The notes beneath the pieces are model-generated. The model was not told where the DNA came from, did no database searches, and worked only from the letters and a program-made list of their open reading frames with translations. A program made the translations under genes and the position numbers. This document shows, in pieces, positions 50,800 to 59,983 of a stretch of DNA of 64,000 bases (position 1 is the first letter of the stretch; the number at the start of each line of letters is the position of its first letter). Source of the DNA: Burkholderia diffusa (lineage in GTDB: Bacteria; Pseudomonadota; Gammaproteobacteria; Burkholderiales; Burkholderiaceae); contig NZ_CABVPN010000035.1 of the NCBI RefSeq assembly GCF_902499115.1, positions 1-64,000 of the forward strand, given 5' to 3'.

Positions 50800-53637
50800 T
50801 CAAGCAGCGCTCCGGGTTTCGCCGTTTTCAAACAGGTTCGAGAAGCAGCGGCCGCACAGCGTCGGATGATCGGCGTGCGCGCCGACGTCCTCGCGATAGT
50901 GCCAGCAGCGTTCGCACTTCTGGTACTTCGACGCCGCAACGTCGACGCTTTCCTGCGCTTCGTCGTCGACCTTCACGACCGTTGCCGCCGACGTGATCAG
51001 CACGAACTTCAGGTCTTCGCCGAGGCTCGCGAGTGCGTCGTAGCGCGCGCCGCTCGCATGCACGGCCACTTCCGCCTGCAGCGACGAACCGATGCGGTTC
51101 GCGGTGCGTGCCTCCTCGAGCGCCTTCGTCACGTTGCCGCGTACGTCGCGCAGCAGCGCCCACTTCTCGATCAGCGCGGCCGAGCCGGCAACTTCCGGAT
51201 ACGCGTAGTAGGTTTCCGTGAATACGGTGTCGCTGGCCGGCTGGAACACCTTCCACGCTTCTTCCGCCGTGAACGACAGGAACGGCGCGAGCACGCGCAG
51301 CAGGCCGTGCGTGAGGTGGTACAGCGCGGTCTGCGCGGAGCGGCGTGCGCGCGAATCGGCCGCGCTCGTGTACAGGCGGTCCTTCAGCACGTCGAGGTAG
51401 AAGCCGCCGAGGTCTTCCGAGCAGTACGTCTGCAGCTTCGCGACGACCGGGTGGAACTCGTACTTCTCGTAGTGGCCGAGCAGTTCCGTCTGCAGTTGCG
51501 CGGAGAACGCGACCGCGTAGCGGTCGATCTCGAGCCATTCGTCGACCGGCACCGCGTGCTGCGCATAGTCGAAGTCCGACAGGTTCGCGAGCAGGAAGCG
51601 CAGCGTGTTGCGGATGCGGCGATAGCCTTCCGTCACGCGCTTCAGGATTTCCTCGGAGATCGCGAGCTCGCCCGAATAGTCGGTCGACGCGATCCACAGG
51701 CGGATGATTTCCGCGCCGAGACGGTTCGCGACCTCATGCGGGTCGATGCCGTTGCCGAGCGACTTGCTCATCTTGCGGCCTTCGCCGTCGACCGTGAAGC
51801 CGTGCGTGAGCAGGCCCTTGTACGGCGCGCGGCCGTCGATCATCGACGCGGTCAGCAGCGACGAGTGGAACCAGCCGCGGTGCTGGTCGGAGCCTTCGAG
51901 GTACAGGTCGGCCGGGAACTGCAGTTGATCCTTGTGCGAGCCGCGCAGCACGTGCCAGTGCGTCGTGCCCGAATCGAACCACACGTCGAGCGTGTCGCGG
52001 TTCTTTTCGTACAGGTTCGCGTCGTCGCCGATCAGCTCGCGCGGGTCGAGCGTCTGCCACGCCTCGATGCCCGACTGCTCGACACGTTTCGCGACTTCCT
52101 CGAGCAGCTCCAGCGTGCGCGGGTGCAGCTCGCCGGTTTCCTTGTGCACGAAGAACGCCATCGGCACGCCCCACTGGCGCTGGCGCGACAGTGTCCAGTC
52201 GGGACGGTTCGCGATCATGCTGAACAGGCGCTGCTTGCCCCACGACGGGTAGAACGCGGTCGCCTCGATGCCCTCGAGCGCGGTTTCGCGCAGCGTCTTG
52301 CCGTCGTCGCGCGGGGTGACGTCCATGCCGGCGAACCACTGCGACGTCGCGCGGTAGATGATCGGCGTCTTGTGGCGCCAGCAGTGCATGTAGCTGTGCG
52401 TGTACTTCTCGCTGCGCAGCAGCGAGCCGGCCGCGTTCAGTGCGTCGACGATCTTCGGGTTCGCGTCCCAGATCGACAGGCCGCCGAACAGCGGCAGCGA
52501 TTCGATGTAGCGGCCGTCGCCCATCACCGGGTTGATGATGTCCGAGTCGGTCATCCCGTGCGCCTTGCACGACTGGAAGTCCTCGATGCCGTACGCGGGC
52601 GACGAGTGCACGACGCCGGTACCGGTATCGGTCGTCACGTAGTCGCCGAGGTAGACGGGCGCGGTGCGCTTGTAGCCGGGGTGGGCCGATGCGAGCGGGT
52701 GGTGGAAGCGCAGGTTCGCGAGCTTCACGCCGGGGGTGGTCGCGACGACGCGGCCGGTCAGCTTGAAGTCGGTCATGCAGGCTTCGACGCGTTCTTGCGC
52801 GATGATCAGCAGCCCGCGCTCGGTGTCGACCAGCGCATAGACGATTTCCGGATGGAGGTTCAGCGCCTGGTTGGCGGGGATCGTCCACGGCGTGGTGGTC
52901 CAGATCACGATGCCGCCCTCGGCGCGCGGCAGCGCCGGCAGGCCGAACGCCTGCGCGGTCTTTTCCGGTTCCGCGAATGCGAACATCACGTCGATCGTCG
53001 GGTCGGTGCGGTCCTTGTACTCGACCTCCGCCTCGGCGAGTGCCGAGCCGCAGTCGAAGCACCAGTTCACCGGCTTCAGCCCGCGATACACATAGCCCTT
53101 CTCGATGATCTTGCCGAGCGCGCGGATCTCTTCCGCCTCGTTGACGAAGTTCATCGTCTTGTACGGATTCGCCCAGTCGCCGAGCACGCCGAGGCGCTTG
53201 AAGCCGACCTTCTGCTTCTCGATCTGCTCGGTCGCGTACGCGCGCGCCTTGCTCATCACTTCGGCCGCCGGCAGCGACTTGCCGAACTGCTTTTCGATCT
53301 GGATCTCGATCGGCATCCCGTGGCAATCCCAGCCCGGCACGTACGGCGCGTCGAAGCCGGCCATGTTGCGCGACTTGACGACGATGTCCTTCAGGATCTT
53401 GTTGACCGCGTGACCGAGGTGGATGTCGCCGTTCGCATACGGGGGGCCGTCGTGCAGGATGAACTTCGGCCGGCCCTGGCTGGCCGCGCGGATCTTCTCG
53501 TAGATGCCGCGCTCTTCCCATTCCTTGACCCACTGCGGCTCGCGCTTGGGCAGGTCGCCGCGCATCGGGAACGGCGTGTCGAGCAGGTTGACCGGATACT
53601 TGGCCTGCGGTTTCGAATCGGCTTTCTTGTTGCTCAT
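50800..53637 (-). CDS. ileS: isoleucyl-tRNA synthetase
   Basis: A class I synthetase of 945 residues. The HIGH-type motif is in PPYANGDIHLGHA (HLGH at 73-76), the KMSKS motif at residues 622-626 (GRKMSKSLGNG), the CP1 editing domain lies between, and a C-terminal zinc finger (CERCWHYREDVG, then LCGRCFSNL) ends the protein, as in the E. coli-type IleRS. It lies between ribF and lspA in the conserved order. Its stop overlaps the possible lspA start. Confidence 0.97.
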   Translation of the reverse strand: MSNKKADSKPQAKYPVNLLDTPFPMRGDLPKREPQWVKEWEERGIYEKIRAASQGRPKFILHDGPPYANGDIHLGHAVNKILKDIVVKSRNMAGFDAPYVPGWDCHGMPIEIQIEKQFGKSLPAAEVMSKARAYATEQIEKQKVGFKRLGVLGDWANPYKTMNFVNEAEEIRALGKIIEKGYVYRGLKPVNWCFDCGSALAEAEVEYKDRTDPTIDVMFAFAEPEKTAQAFGLPALPRAEGGIVIWTTTPWTIPANQALNLHPEIVYALVDTERGLLIIAQERVEACMTDFKLTGRVVATTPGVKLANLRFHHPLASAHPGYKRTAPVYLGDYVTTDTGTGVVHSSPAYGIEDFQSCKAHGMTDSDIINPVMGDGRYIESLPLFGGLSIWDANPKIVDALNAAGSLLRSEKYTHSYMHCWRHKTPIIYRATSQWFAGMDVTPRDDGKTLRETALEGIEATAFYPSWGKQRLFSMIANRPDWTLSRQRQWGVPMAFFVHKETGELHPRTLELLEEVAKRVEQSGIEAWQTLDPRELIGDDANLYEKNRDTLDVWFDSGTTHWHVLRGSHKDQLQFPADLYLEGSDQHRGWFHSSLLTASMIDGRAPYKGLLTHGFTVDGEGRKMSKSLGNGIDPHEVANRLGAEIIRLWIASTDYSGELAISEEILKRVTEGYRRIRNTLRFLLANLSDFDYAQHAVPVDEWLEIDRYAVAFSAQLQTELLGHYEKYEFHPVVAKLQTYCSEDLGGFYLDVLKDRLYTSAADSRARRSAQTALYHLTHGLLRVLAPFLSFTAEEAWKVFQPASDTVFTETYYAYPEVAGSAALIEKWALLRDVRGNVTKALEEARTANRIGSSLQAEVAVHASGARYDALASLGEDLKFVLITSAATVVKVDDEAQESVDVAASKYQKCERCWHYREDVGAHADHPTLCGRCFSNLFENGETRSAA

Positions 53638-53739
53638 GATGGGATCGCTATCTAAATCGGGGGACGCTCGGGCGTCGTGAATCGGGGATGCGCGCGAGTG
53701 GGCGGCGCGAGGGTGCGGCGCCAGGCGCCGCCGTCCGGA

Positions 53740-54732
53740 TCAGCTAATTCGGTCGGTTGCCGACGTCGAGAAGCCGGTCGCGCGGCTGCCCGGCGCACGG
53801 TCGCGCTCGATGAAGTACGCGCGCGCGTTCGCGACGTCCAGTGCGATCGCGCGCGACAGCGCCTCGAGATCGTCGTACTTCGCCTCGTCACGCAGCTTCT
53901 TCAGGAATTCAACGCGGATCAGCTTGCCGTACGCGTCGCCGTGCCAGTCGAGCAGGTGGACTTCGAGCAGCACGCGGCCGGAATCGTCGACGGTCGGGCG
54001 CAGCCCGAGGCTCGCGACGCCCGGCAGCGGGTCGGGGCCGAGGCCGTGCACCTGCACGACGAAGATGCCCGCGAGCGCCGGCCGCTTGTGCGCGATCGGC
54101 AGGTTCAGCGTCGGGAAACCGAGGTCGCGGCCGAGCTTCAGCCCGTGCGCGACGTGGCCGCTGATCGCATAGCCGTGGCCCAGCGCCTGCGCAGCCGCGC
54201 CGAGATCGCCCGCGGCGAGCGCGGCGCGCACGCCCGAGCTCGAGATGCGCGTGCCGTCGCTGCCGGCGACCGTGCCCATCTGCTCGACCTCGAAGCCGTA
54301 CTGTTCGCCGGCCGCCTTCAGCGTGTCGAAGGTGCCCGCGCGCTTCGCGCCGTAGCAGAAATCGTCGCCGACCATCATCCAGCGCGTGTGCAGCCCGTTC
54401 ACCAGCGTGCGTTCGACGAACGCCTGCGGCGACTGGCTCGCGAAGGTGTGGTTGAAGTGCTCGACGACGACGCGGTCGACACCGTGATCGCGCAGCGCCT
54501 CGAGCTTGTCGCGCAGCATCGCGATGCGCGGCGGCGCGCCGGCCGGATTGAAGAATTCGCGCGGGTGCGGCTCGAACGTCATCACGCACACGGGCAGGCC
54601 GCGCGCGTCCGCTGCCGCGCGCACGCGCGCGAGCAGGGCCTGGTGGCCGCGATGGACACCGTCGAAGTTGCCGATCGTCAGCGCGCACGGGGCACGGCTC
54701 TCGGCGTTGGGCAGGCCGCGGAAGACTTTCAC
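53740..54732 (-). CDS. ribF: bifunctional riboflavin kinase / FAD synthetase
   Basis: RibF phosphorylates riboflavin to FMN and adenylates it to FAD. The 330-residue protein has the N-terminal FAD synthetase domain (ALTIGNFDGVHRGHQALL; TFEPHPREFF; GDDFCYGAKRAGTFD; ISSSGVRAAL) and the C-terminal riboflavin kinase domain (GHGYAISGHVAHGLKLGRDLGFPTLNL with the conserved PTxN; LLEVHLLDWHGDAYGKLIRVEFLKKLRDEAKYDDLE). I prefer GTG 54732 (VKVFRGLP); TTG 54777 is the longest option, and neither has a strong ribosome binding site. It is the first gene of the ribF-ileS-lspA-coaBC-dut run. Confidence 0.94.
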   Translation of the reverse strand: MKVFRGLPNAESRAPCALTIGNFDGVHRGHQALLARVRAAADARGLPVCVMTFEPHPREFFNPAGAPPRIAMLRDKLEALRDHGVDRVVVEHFNHTFASQSPQAFVERTLVNGLHTRWMMVGDDFCYGAKRAGTFDTLKAAGEQYGFEVEQMGTVAGSDGTRISSSGVRAALAAGDLGAAAQALGHGYAISGHVAHGLKLGRDLGFPTLNLPIAHKRPALAGIFVVQVHGLGPDPLPGVASLGLRPTVDDSGRVLLEVHLLDWHGDAYGKLIRVEFLKKLRDEAKYDDLEALSRAIALDVANARAYFIERDRAPGSRATGFSTSATDRIS

Positions 54733-54843
54733 GATAGCGGATGCAGCGGTCGGGGAATGGGCGGTGGGATGCCGCAAAGCAGAAGATTATAAACGTTCGG
54801 GCGGCCCGGCGGCCGAGAAGGGGGGAAACGCGGGGGCGAATGG

Positions 54844-54849
54844 TAAAAT
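54844..54849 (+). promoter_or_regulatory. -10-like hexamer six nt before the purN ATG
   Basis: TAAAAT ends six nt before ATG 54856, and no Shine-Dalgarno sequence is present in between. No clear -35 is visible at the right distance. Confidence 0.4.
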
Positions 54850-54855
54850 TCGCGG

Positions 54856-55518
54856 ATGAAAAAACTCGTGATCCTGATTTCCGGTCGCGGCAGCAACATG
54901 GAGGCCATCGTCCGCGCGTGCGCGCAGGAACGCTGGCCGGCCGAGGTCGCTGCCGTGATCGCCAACCGGCCCGACGCGGCCGGCCTGGCTTTTGCCGCGT
55001 CGCACGGGGTGGCGACCGCGGTGGTCGACCATCGCTCGTTCGACGGCCGCGACAGCTTTGACGCGGCGCTCGCCGCCGAGATTGACCGTTTCGCGCCCGA
55101 TCTCGTCGTGCTCGCCGGCTTCATGCGCATCCTCACGCCTGATTTCGTCAGACGATATGAGGGCCGGCTGCTGAACATCCATCCGTCGTTGCTGCCGAGC
55201 TTCAAGGGCATCCACACGCACCAGCAGGCGCTGGATGCCGGCGTCGCGCTGCATGGCGCGAGCGTGCATTTCGTGATTCCCGAACTCGACAGCGGCGCGA
55301 TCGTCGCGCAGGGCGCGGTGCCCGTGCGCGCGGGCGACGACGCGGCCGCGCTCGCGCAGCGCGTGCTGACGGTCGAGCACGTGCTGTATCCGCGTGCCGT
55401 GCGCTGGTTCGTCGAGGGGCGCCTGCGCCTCGAGAACGGCCGGGCAGTGGTGCCGCCGGATGAGGCGCGCTGGATTTTCGCGGATCAACCGCATACCGAA
55501 ACGAGCGAGGGCGTATGA
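54856..55518 (+). CDS. purN: phosphoribosylglycinamide formyltransferase
   Basis: PurN transfers a formyl group from 10-formyl-tetrahydrofolate to GAR in purine synthesis. The 220-residue protein shows ISGRGSNMEAIV (phosphate-binding loop), VLAGFMRILTPDFV, the catalytic LLNIHPSLLPSFKGIHTHQQAL segment with Asn and His, and VHFVIPELDSG with the catalytic Asp. The stop overlaps the next start (ATGA). It is divergent from ribF and possibly transcribed as a leaderless message. Confidence 0.96.
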   Translation: MKKLVILISGRGSNMEAIVRACAQERWPAEVAAVIANRPDAAGLAFAASHGVATAVVDHRSFDGRDSFDAALAAEIDRFAPDLVVLAGFMRILTPDFVRRYEGRLLNIHPSLLPSFKGIHTHQQALDAGVALHGASVHFVIPELDSGAIVAQGAVPVRAGDDAAALAQRVLTVEHVLYPRAVRWFVEGRLRLENGRAVVPPDEARWIFADQPHTETSEGV

Positions 55519-56777
55519 AGCTGCACGGATTCCTGATTGGCCAGACCGAGACCTTGCTGGCCGAGGTGCTGAAGTTCACCGGCCCGGCCGACGCGACCAC
55601 GAGCCGGTTCTTCCGCGCGCACCCGAAGCTCGGCCACGCCGAGCGCGGCGTGATCGCCGAGGCGGTGTTCGCGGTGCTGCGCCGGAAGATGGAGTTTTCG
55701 CACCTGGCCGAGAGTGGCACGGGCAGCCCCGCGCGGCGCCTGACGCTGCTCGGCCTGATGCAGACCCTCGGCCGCAATGCGCTGAAGCCGTTCGTGTCCG
55801 ACACCGAGGCCGCGTGGCTCGAGCACGTGTCGAAGATCGATCCGGCGAGCCTGCCGGTGCGCGTGCGCACGAACCTGCCGGACTGGATCTACCAGGCGCT
55901 GTCGGCCCGTTTCGATGCCGAGGAACTCGCGCAGCTCGCCGCGGCGCTGAACTACCCGGCGCCGCTGGACCTGCGCGCCAACGCGCAGAAGGCGACGCGC
56001 GATCAGGTGATCGACGCGCTGCGCGCGAACGGCATCGACGCGGGCGAGACGCCGTTTGCGCCGCACGGCGTGCGCGTCGTCGGCAAGCCGGCGCTCACGC
56101 GCCTGAAGCTGTTCGAGGAAGGTCAGATCGAGGTGCAGGACGAGGGCAGCCAGCTGCTGTGCTCGCTGGTCGCGCCGCGACGCGGCGAGATGGTCGTCGA
56201 TTTCTGCGCGGGCGCCGGCGGCAAGACGCTCGCGCTCGGCGCGATGATGCGCTCGACCGGGCGCCTGTATGCATTCGACGTGTCGGAAAAGCGCCTCACG
56301 AAGCTGAAGCCGCGCCTCGCGCGCAGCGGGCTATCGAACGTGAATCCGGTGCTGATCGACAGCGAGCACGACGCGAAGATCAAGCGGCTCGCCGGCAAGA
56401 TCGACCGCGTGCTGGTCGACGCGCCGTGCAGCGGTCTCGGCACGCTGCGCCGCAACCCCGACCTCAAGTGGCGCCAGACGCGCACGTCGATCGAGGAACT
56501 CACGCCGAAGCAGGCGTCGATCCTCGCGAGCGCCGCGCGTCTCGTGAAGAAGGGCGGCCGGCTCGTATATGCGACCTGCAGCGTGCTCGACGCGGAGAAC
56601 GAAGCGATCGTCGAGCAGTTCCTGGCCGATCATCCGGACTTCGTGCTGGTGCCCGCGCAGAAGGTGCTGGCCGACCAGCGCATCGCGCTCGAGACCGGCG
56701 ACTACCTGTCGCTGTGGCCGCACCGCCATGCGACCGACGGCTTCTTCGCCGCGGTGCTCGAACGGCGCGCGCAGTAA
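55515..56777 (+). CDS. RsmB/NOP family SAM-dependent RNA methyltransferase
   Basis: The 420-residue protein has an N-terminal helical domain and a C-terminal RNA m5C methyltransferase domain: VQDEGSQLLCSLVAPRRGEMVVDFCAGAGGKTLAL (SAM motif I), DAPCSGLGTLRRNPDLKW (catalytic-site cysteine), and LVYATCSVLDAENE (the second, nucleophilic cysteine). It probably methylates a cytosine in rRNA (RsmB-type, position 967) but the NusB-like N-terminal part is not typical, so the target is uncertain. It overlaps purN by four bases. Confidence 0.88.
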   Translation: MKLHGFLIGQTETLLAEVLKFTGPADATTSRFFRAHPKLGHAERGVIAEAVFAVLRRKMEFSHLAESGTGSPARRLTLLGLMQTLGRNALKPFVSDTEAAWLEHVSKIDPASLPVRVRTNLPDWIYQALSARFDAEELAQLAAALNYPAPLDLRANAQKATRDQVIDALRANGIDAGETPFAPHGVRVVGKPALTRLKLFEEGQIEVQDEGSQLLCSLVAPRRGEMVVDFCAGAGGKTLALGAMMRSTGRLYAFDVSEKRLTKLKPRLARSGLSNVNPVLIDSEHDAKIKRLAGKIDRVLVDAPCSGLGTLRRNPDLKWRQTRTSIEELTPKQASILASAARLVKKGGRLVYATCSVLDAENEAIVEQFLADHPDFVLVPAQKVLADQRIALETGDYLSLWPHRHATDGFFAAVLERRAQ

Positions 56778-56792
56778 CGGCAGGACCCACGG

Positions 56793-58172
56793 ATGATGCA
56801 GAACCGCCTGCTGTCGCACCGGCTCGCGTCGGTGATCCGCGACTTCAACCAGCCCGTGATGATCTGGCAGGCAGCGATCCTCGTTGGCGCGCTGTGTTTC
56901 GCGTGGGTCGCCGCGCGCTTCGTGCACGGCCGCATCGACGCGCGCCGGCGCGCGGCCGGCCGGACGCCGGGTGCCGGTGCGCAAAGCCTGAAGCGCGCGC
57001 TGTTCCCGCTGTTCGGCGGCCTGTTCGTGCTGGCCGCGCAGCTTGGGTTCGACCCGTTCATGTCGACGTCGCTGCTGTCGCTCGCGCTCGTGCCGCTGTT
57101 CGGCATCGGGTTGATCTACGTACTGTTCTTCTTCGCGCGGCGCGTGTTTGCCCGTGACGGCCACACGCATGCGTGGCTGTCGATCGTCGAGAAGATCGTG
57201 TCGGTGATCGTGTGGGCGGCGATGGTGCTCACGGTGCTGGGGATCCAGCGCGACGTGATCGCGTGGCTCGACAGCGTGCAGTTCCGCGTCGCGAATGCAC
57301 ACCTGACGTTGTTGTCGGTGATATCCGGCGCGCTGTGGGTGTGCGTGACGCTGATGGTCGCGATGTGGCTCGGCTCCGTGTTCGAGGAGCGACTCGCGCG
57401 CGCCTCCACGCTCGACGCGAACCTGAAGGTCGTGCTGTCACGGGTCGGCCGCGCGCTGCTCGTGTTCGCGGCGATCCTGATCGGGCTGTCGCTCGTCGGC
57501 ATCGACGTGACGGTGCTCGGCGTGTTCGGCGGCGCGGTGGGCGTCGGCCTCGGCTTCGGGCTGCAGAAGATCGCCAGCAATTACGTGTCGGGCTTCATCA
57601 TCCTGCTCGACCGCTCGTTGCGGCTCGGCGACGCGATCAGCGTCGGCGGGCTGCAGGGCGTCGTCACGCAGATTCGCACGCGTTATACGGTCGTGCGCGG
57701 CCTCGACGGCAACGAGACGCTGATCCCGAACGAGAAACTGATCACCGACGTCGTGCAGAACCAGTCGTCGTACCTGACGCGCGGCTATGCGAAGGTCGCC
57801 GTGCAGGTCGCCTATACCAGCGACGTCGAGCAGGCGCTCTCGGTGCTCGCGGAAGCCGCGAACGGCGTGCCGCGCGTGCTCGCGGAGCCGGCGCCGACCG
57901 CGTACCTGGTCAGCTTCGGCGCGGACGGGATCGATCTGGAGCTCGGTTTCTGGATCGAGGATTCGGCGAAAGGCACGTCGGGCGTGCGTTCGTCCGTGAA
58001 CCGCAACATCTGGCGGCTTTTCGGCGAGCACGGAATCTCGATTCCGTTTCCTCAGCGCGAAGTGCGCGTGGTCGGCCTGCCCGACGGGTTTGCCGCGACC
58101 GGCATGGTGGCCGAGGGCGTGTCCGCGGCGGCGGTCAACGGCGCGGGGGACGGGCAGGCGTCGGCGGCCTAG
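56793..58172 (+). CDS. mechanosensitive ion channel, MscS family
   Basis: A 459-residue inner membrane channel of the enlarged MscS type. About six helices precede the conserved pore helix and beta domain: GVFGGAVGVGLGFGLQKIASNYVSGFIILLDRSLRLGDAISV, then NETLIPNEKLITDVVQN and the C-terminal FGADGIDLELGFWIED and PFPQREVRVVGLP. It should open on membrane tension and release solutes on osmotic downshift. The start is ATG 56793 (AGGACCCACGG upstream), 15 bp after the methyltransferase stop, so it may be in the purN transcript. Confidence 0.92.
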   Translation: MMQNRLLSHRLASVIRDFNQPVMIWQAAILVGALCFAWVAARFVHGRIDARRRAAGRTPGAGAQSLKRALFPLFGGLFVLAAQLGFDPFMSTSLLSLALVPLFGIGLIYVLFFFARRVFARDGHTHAWLSIVEKIVSVIVWAAMVLTVLGIQRDVIAWLDSVQFRVANAHLTLLSVISGALWVCVTLMVAMWLGSVFEERLARASTLDANLKVVLSRVGRALLVFAAILIGLSLVGIDVTVLGVFGGAVGVGLGFGLQKIASNYVSGFIILLDRSLRLGDAISVGGLQGVVTQIRTRYTVVRGLDGNETLIPNEKLITDVVQNQSSYLTRGYAKVAVQVAYTSDVEQALSVLAEAANGVPRVLAEPAPTAYLVSFGADGIDLELGFWIEDSAKGTSGVRSSVNRNIWRLFGEHGISIPFPQREVRVVGLPDGFAATGMVAEGVSAAAVNGAGDGQASAA

Positions 58173-58299
58173 GCGCGAATCGGGCAAATCGGGCGGTCAG
58201 AACCGGAGCGCGGGGCTTTCCCGGTCCGCCGATGGACTGTCCGCGTTGCGTCAAGACAAGAAAATATTCATTTTTTACAAAGACTTGGAACGGTTGAAG

Positions 58300-58305
58300 T
58301 AAAAT
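58300..58305 (+). promoter_or_regulatory. possible -10 of the desaturase gene
   Basis: TAAAAT in an AT-rich stretch (58260-58305), about 77 nt before the desaturase start. A TTACAA lies 19 nt upstream, a weak -35. Confidence 0.35.
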
Positions 58306-58382
58306 TCCGGTCTACACGCGGTATGCTTTCATTTTTATGACGTCGGCCTGCGCCGGCGTCGCTCTCACCACAGGTAACTGCC

Positions 58383-59579
58383 TTGTTGAATTCCCTGCTC
58401 GATTTTCTTTCCCACGGGCTCCTGCGCTTTTCGTGGTGGCAGGTCGCGCTGTTCGCGCTCGCCGTCACGCACGTCACGATCATCGGCGTGACGGTCTACC
58501 TGCACCGCTGCCAGGCGCACCGCGCGCTGGAGCTGCACCCGATCGCGAGCCACTTCTTCCGTGTCTGGCTGTGGATGACGACGGGCATGCTGACGGGCCA
58601 GTGGGCCGCGATCCATCGCAAGCACCATGCGAAATGCGAAACCGAGGAAGATCCGCACAGCCCGCAGACGCGCGGCATCTGGAAGGTGTTCCTCGAAGGC
58701 GCCGAGCTGTATCGCGCGGAAGCGAAGAACGAAGAAACGATGCGCAAGTTCAGCCACGGCACGCCGAATGACTGGATCGAGCGCAATCTGTACTCGAAGT
58801 ACCCGATCCTTGGCGTGAGCCTGATGATGGTGATCGACGTCGCGCTGTTCGGCGTGCTCGGCCTGACCGTGTGGGCCGTGCAGATGGTCTGGATTCCGTT
58901 CTGGGCCGCGGGCGTCGTGAACGGGTTCGGCCACTTCTGGGGCTACCGCAACTTCAACTCGGCCGACGCGAGCACGAACCTGTTCCCGTGGGGCATCGTG
59001 ATCGGCGGCGAAGAACTGCACAACAACCACCACACGTTCGCGACGTCGGCGAAGCTGTCGAACAAGTGGTACGAGTTCGATATCGGCTGGATGTACATCC
59101 GCATCATGTCGGCATTCGGTCTCGCGAAGGTGAAGAAGGTCGCCCCGACCCCGCGTCTGAACAAGCCGAAGACGGTGCTCGACCAGGAAACGCTGCAGGC
59201 CGTGCTGTCGAACCGCTACGAAGTGATGGCGCGCTACGGCAAGGCCGTGAAGCGTGCGTACCGCCAGGAGCTCGCGCACCTGAAGGAACTCGGTTCGAGC
59301 GAGAAGTACCAGCTGATGCGTGGCGCGCGCAAGTGGTTCCACAAGGATGCCGACGGCCTCGACGAGCCGCAGAAGAAGCTGCTGCCGGAGATTTTCGCGA
59401 ACAGCCAGAAGCTGCATACGTACTTCCAGCTGCGCCAGGATCTGGCCGCGATCTGGGATCGTTCGACCGCCTCGCGCGAACAGCTGCTCGCGCAATTGCA
59501 GGATTGGTGCCATCGCGCGGAACAAAGCGGCATCAAGGCGCTGCAGGAATTCGCGACGCGCCTGCGTCGCTACGCCTGA
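58383..59579 (+). CDS. membrane fatty acid (acyl-CoA/acyl-lipid) desaturase
   Basis: A 398-residue di-iron desaturase. The three His boxes are HRCQAH (residues 41-46), HRKHH (78-82) and HNNHH (213-217), with four membrane helices around them. It introduces a cis double bond, probably at position 9 of saturated acyl chains, and would adjust membrane fluidity. The start is TTG 58383 (or the next TTG); no ATG or GTG lies upstream in frame, and the N-terminus MLNSLLDFLSHGLLRFSWWQ fits the family. The C-terminal 150 residues are a soluble Lys/Gln-rich helical extension. Confidence 0.93.
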   Translation: MLNSLLDFLSHGLLRFSWWQVALFALAVTHVTIIGVTVYLHRCQAHRALELHPIASHFFRVWLWMTTGMLTGQWAAIHRKHHAKCETEEDPHSPQTRGIWKVFLEGAELYRAEAKNEETMRKFSHGTPNDWIERNLYSKYPILGVSLMMVIDVALFGVLGLTVWAVQMVWIPFWAAGVVNGFGHFWGYRNFNSADASTNLFPWGIVIGGEELHNNHHTFATSAKLSNKWYEFDIGWMYIRIMSAFGLAKVKKVAPTPRLNKPKTVLDQETLQAVLSNRYEVMARYGKAVKRAYRQELAHLKELGSSEKYQLMRGARKWFHKDADGLDEPQKKLLPEIFANSQKLHTYFQLRQDLAAIWDRSTASREQLLAQLQDWCHRAEQSGIKALQEFATRLRRYA

Positions 59580-59611
59580 TTCGAAATCGATTAGAATCTC
59601 AGGACGTCACA

Positions 59612-59636
59612 AACCCCGCGTTGGCGGGGTTTTTTC
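59612..59636 (+). terminator. terminator of the desaturase gene
   Basis: AACCCCGC and GCGGGGTT pair around GTTG, followed by a T-run. Confidence 0.85.
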
Positions 59637-59731
59637 ATTTGGGCGGCTGGTTTTCGAAGGGCGACCGGAAGCGCCGGAATTCGTGTGAGGCTTGGGGCGC
59701 GGCGACGTGGCGCTCCGGGTGATAGCGTAGA

Positions 59732-59970
59732 GGATGGGGCTGGAGTGCGCGCTGAAGCGCTGACTCGGACCGACCGCGAAGCATGGGGCCCGAGTAAGTG
59801 CTGAAGGACTGACTCGGACCGACCGCGAAGCATGGGGCCCGAGTAAGTGCTGAAGGACTGACTCGGGCCGACCGCGAAGCATGGGACCCGAATAAGTGCT
59901 GAAGCACTAACTCGGGCCGACCGCGAAGCATGGGACCCGAGTAAGTGCTGAAGCACTAACTCGGGCCGAC
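59732..59970. repeat. 49-bp tandem repeat, five copies, with stem-loops and mini-ORFs, upstream of nadA
   Basis: Copies begin at 59732 (diverged), 59781, 59830, 59879 and 59928 (43 bp, ending just before the nadA ribosome binding site). Each contains a stem-loop with loop TGAA; the last (59936-59965) pairs CCCGAGT with ACTCGGG and AGTGC with GCACT around one A-A mismatch. Each also contains an ATG (59734, 59783, 59832, 59881, 59930). In copies 2-5 it opens the frame M-G-P-E-stop; in copy 1 it reads M-G-L-E-C-A-L-K-R-stop. Function unknown; a nadA leader element or a mobile palindromic repeat are both possible. Confidence 0.9.
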
Positions 59971-59983
59971 AGGAGATATGGAG

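Noticed and set aside
58322..58339. Five-codon upstream ORF ahead of the desaturase gene
   Set aside because: No ribosome binding site or repeat support; too short to separate from chance.
59607..59931. Minus-strand ORFs across the 49-bp repeats (three frames with similar translations)
   Set aside because: The 49-bp period shifts frame by one each copy, so similar peptides appear in all three frames; none has a ribosome binding site. They are products of the repeat.
59732..59970. CRISPR array in the 49-bp repeats
   Set aside because: No unique spacers between units and no cas genes in the window.
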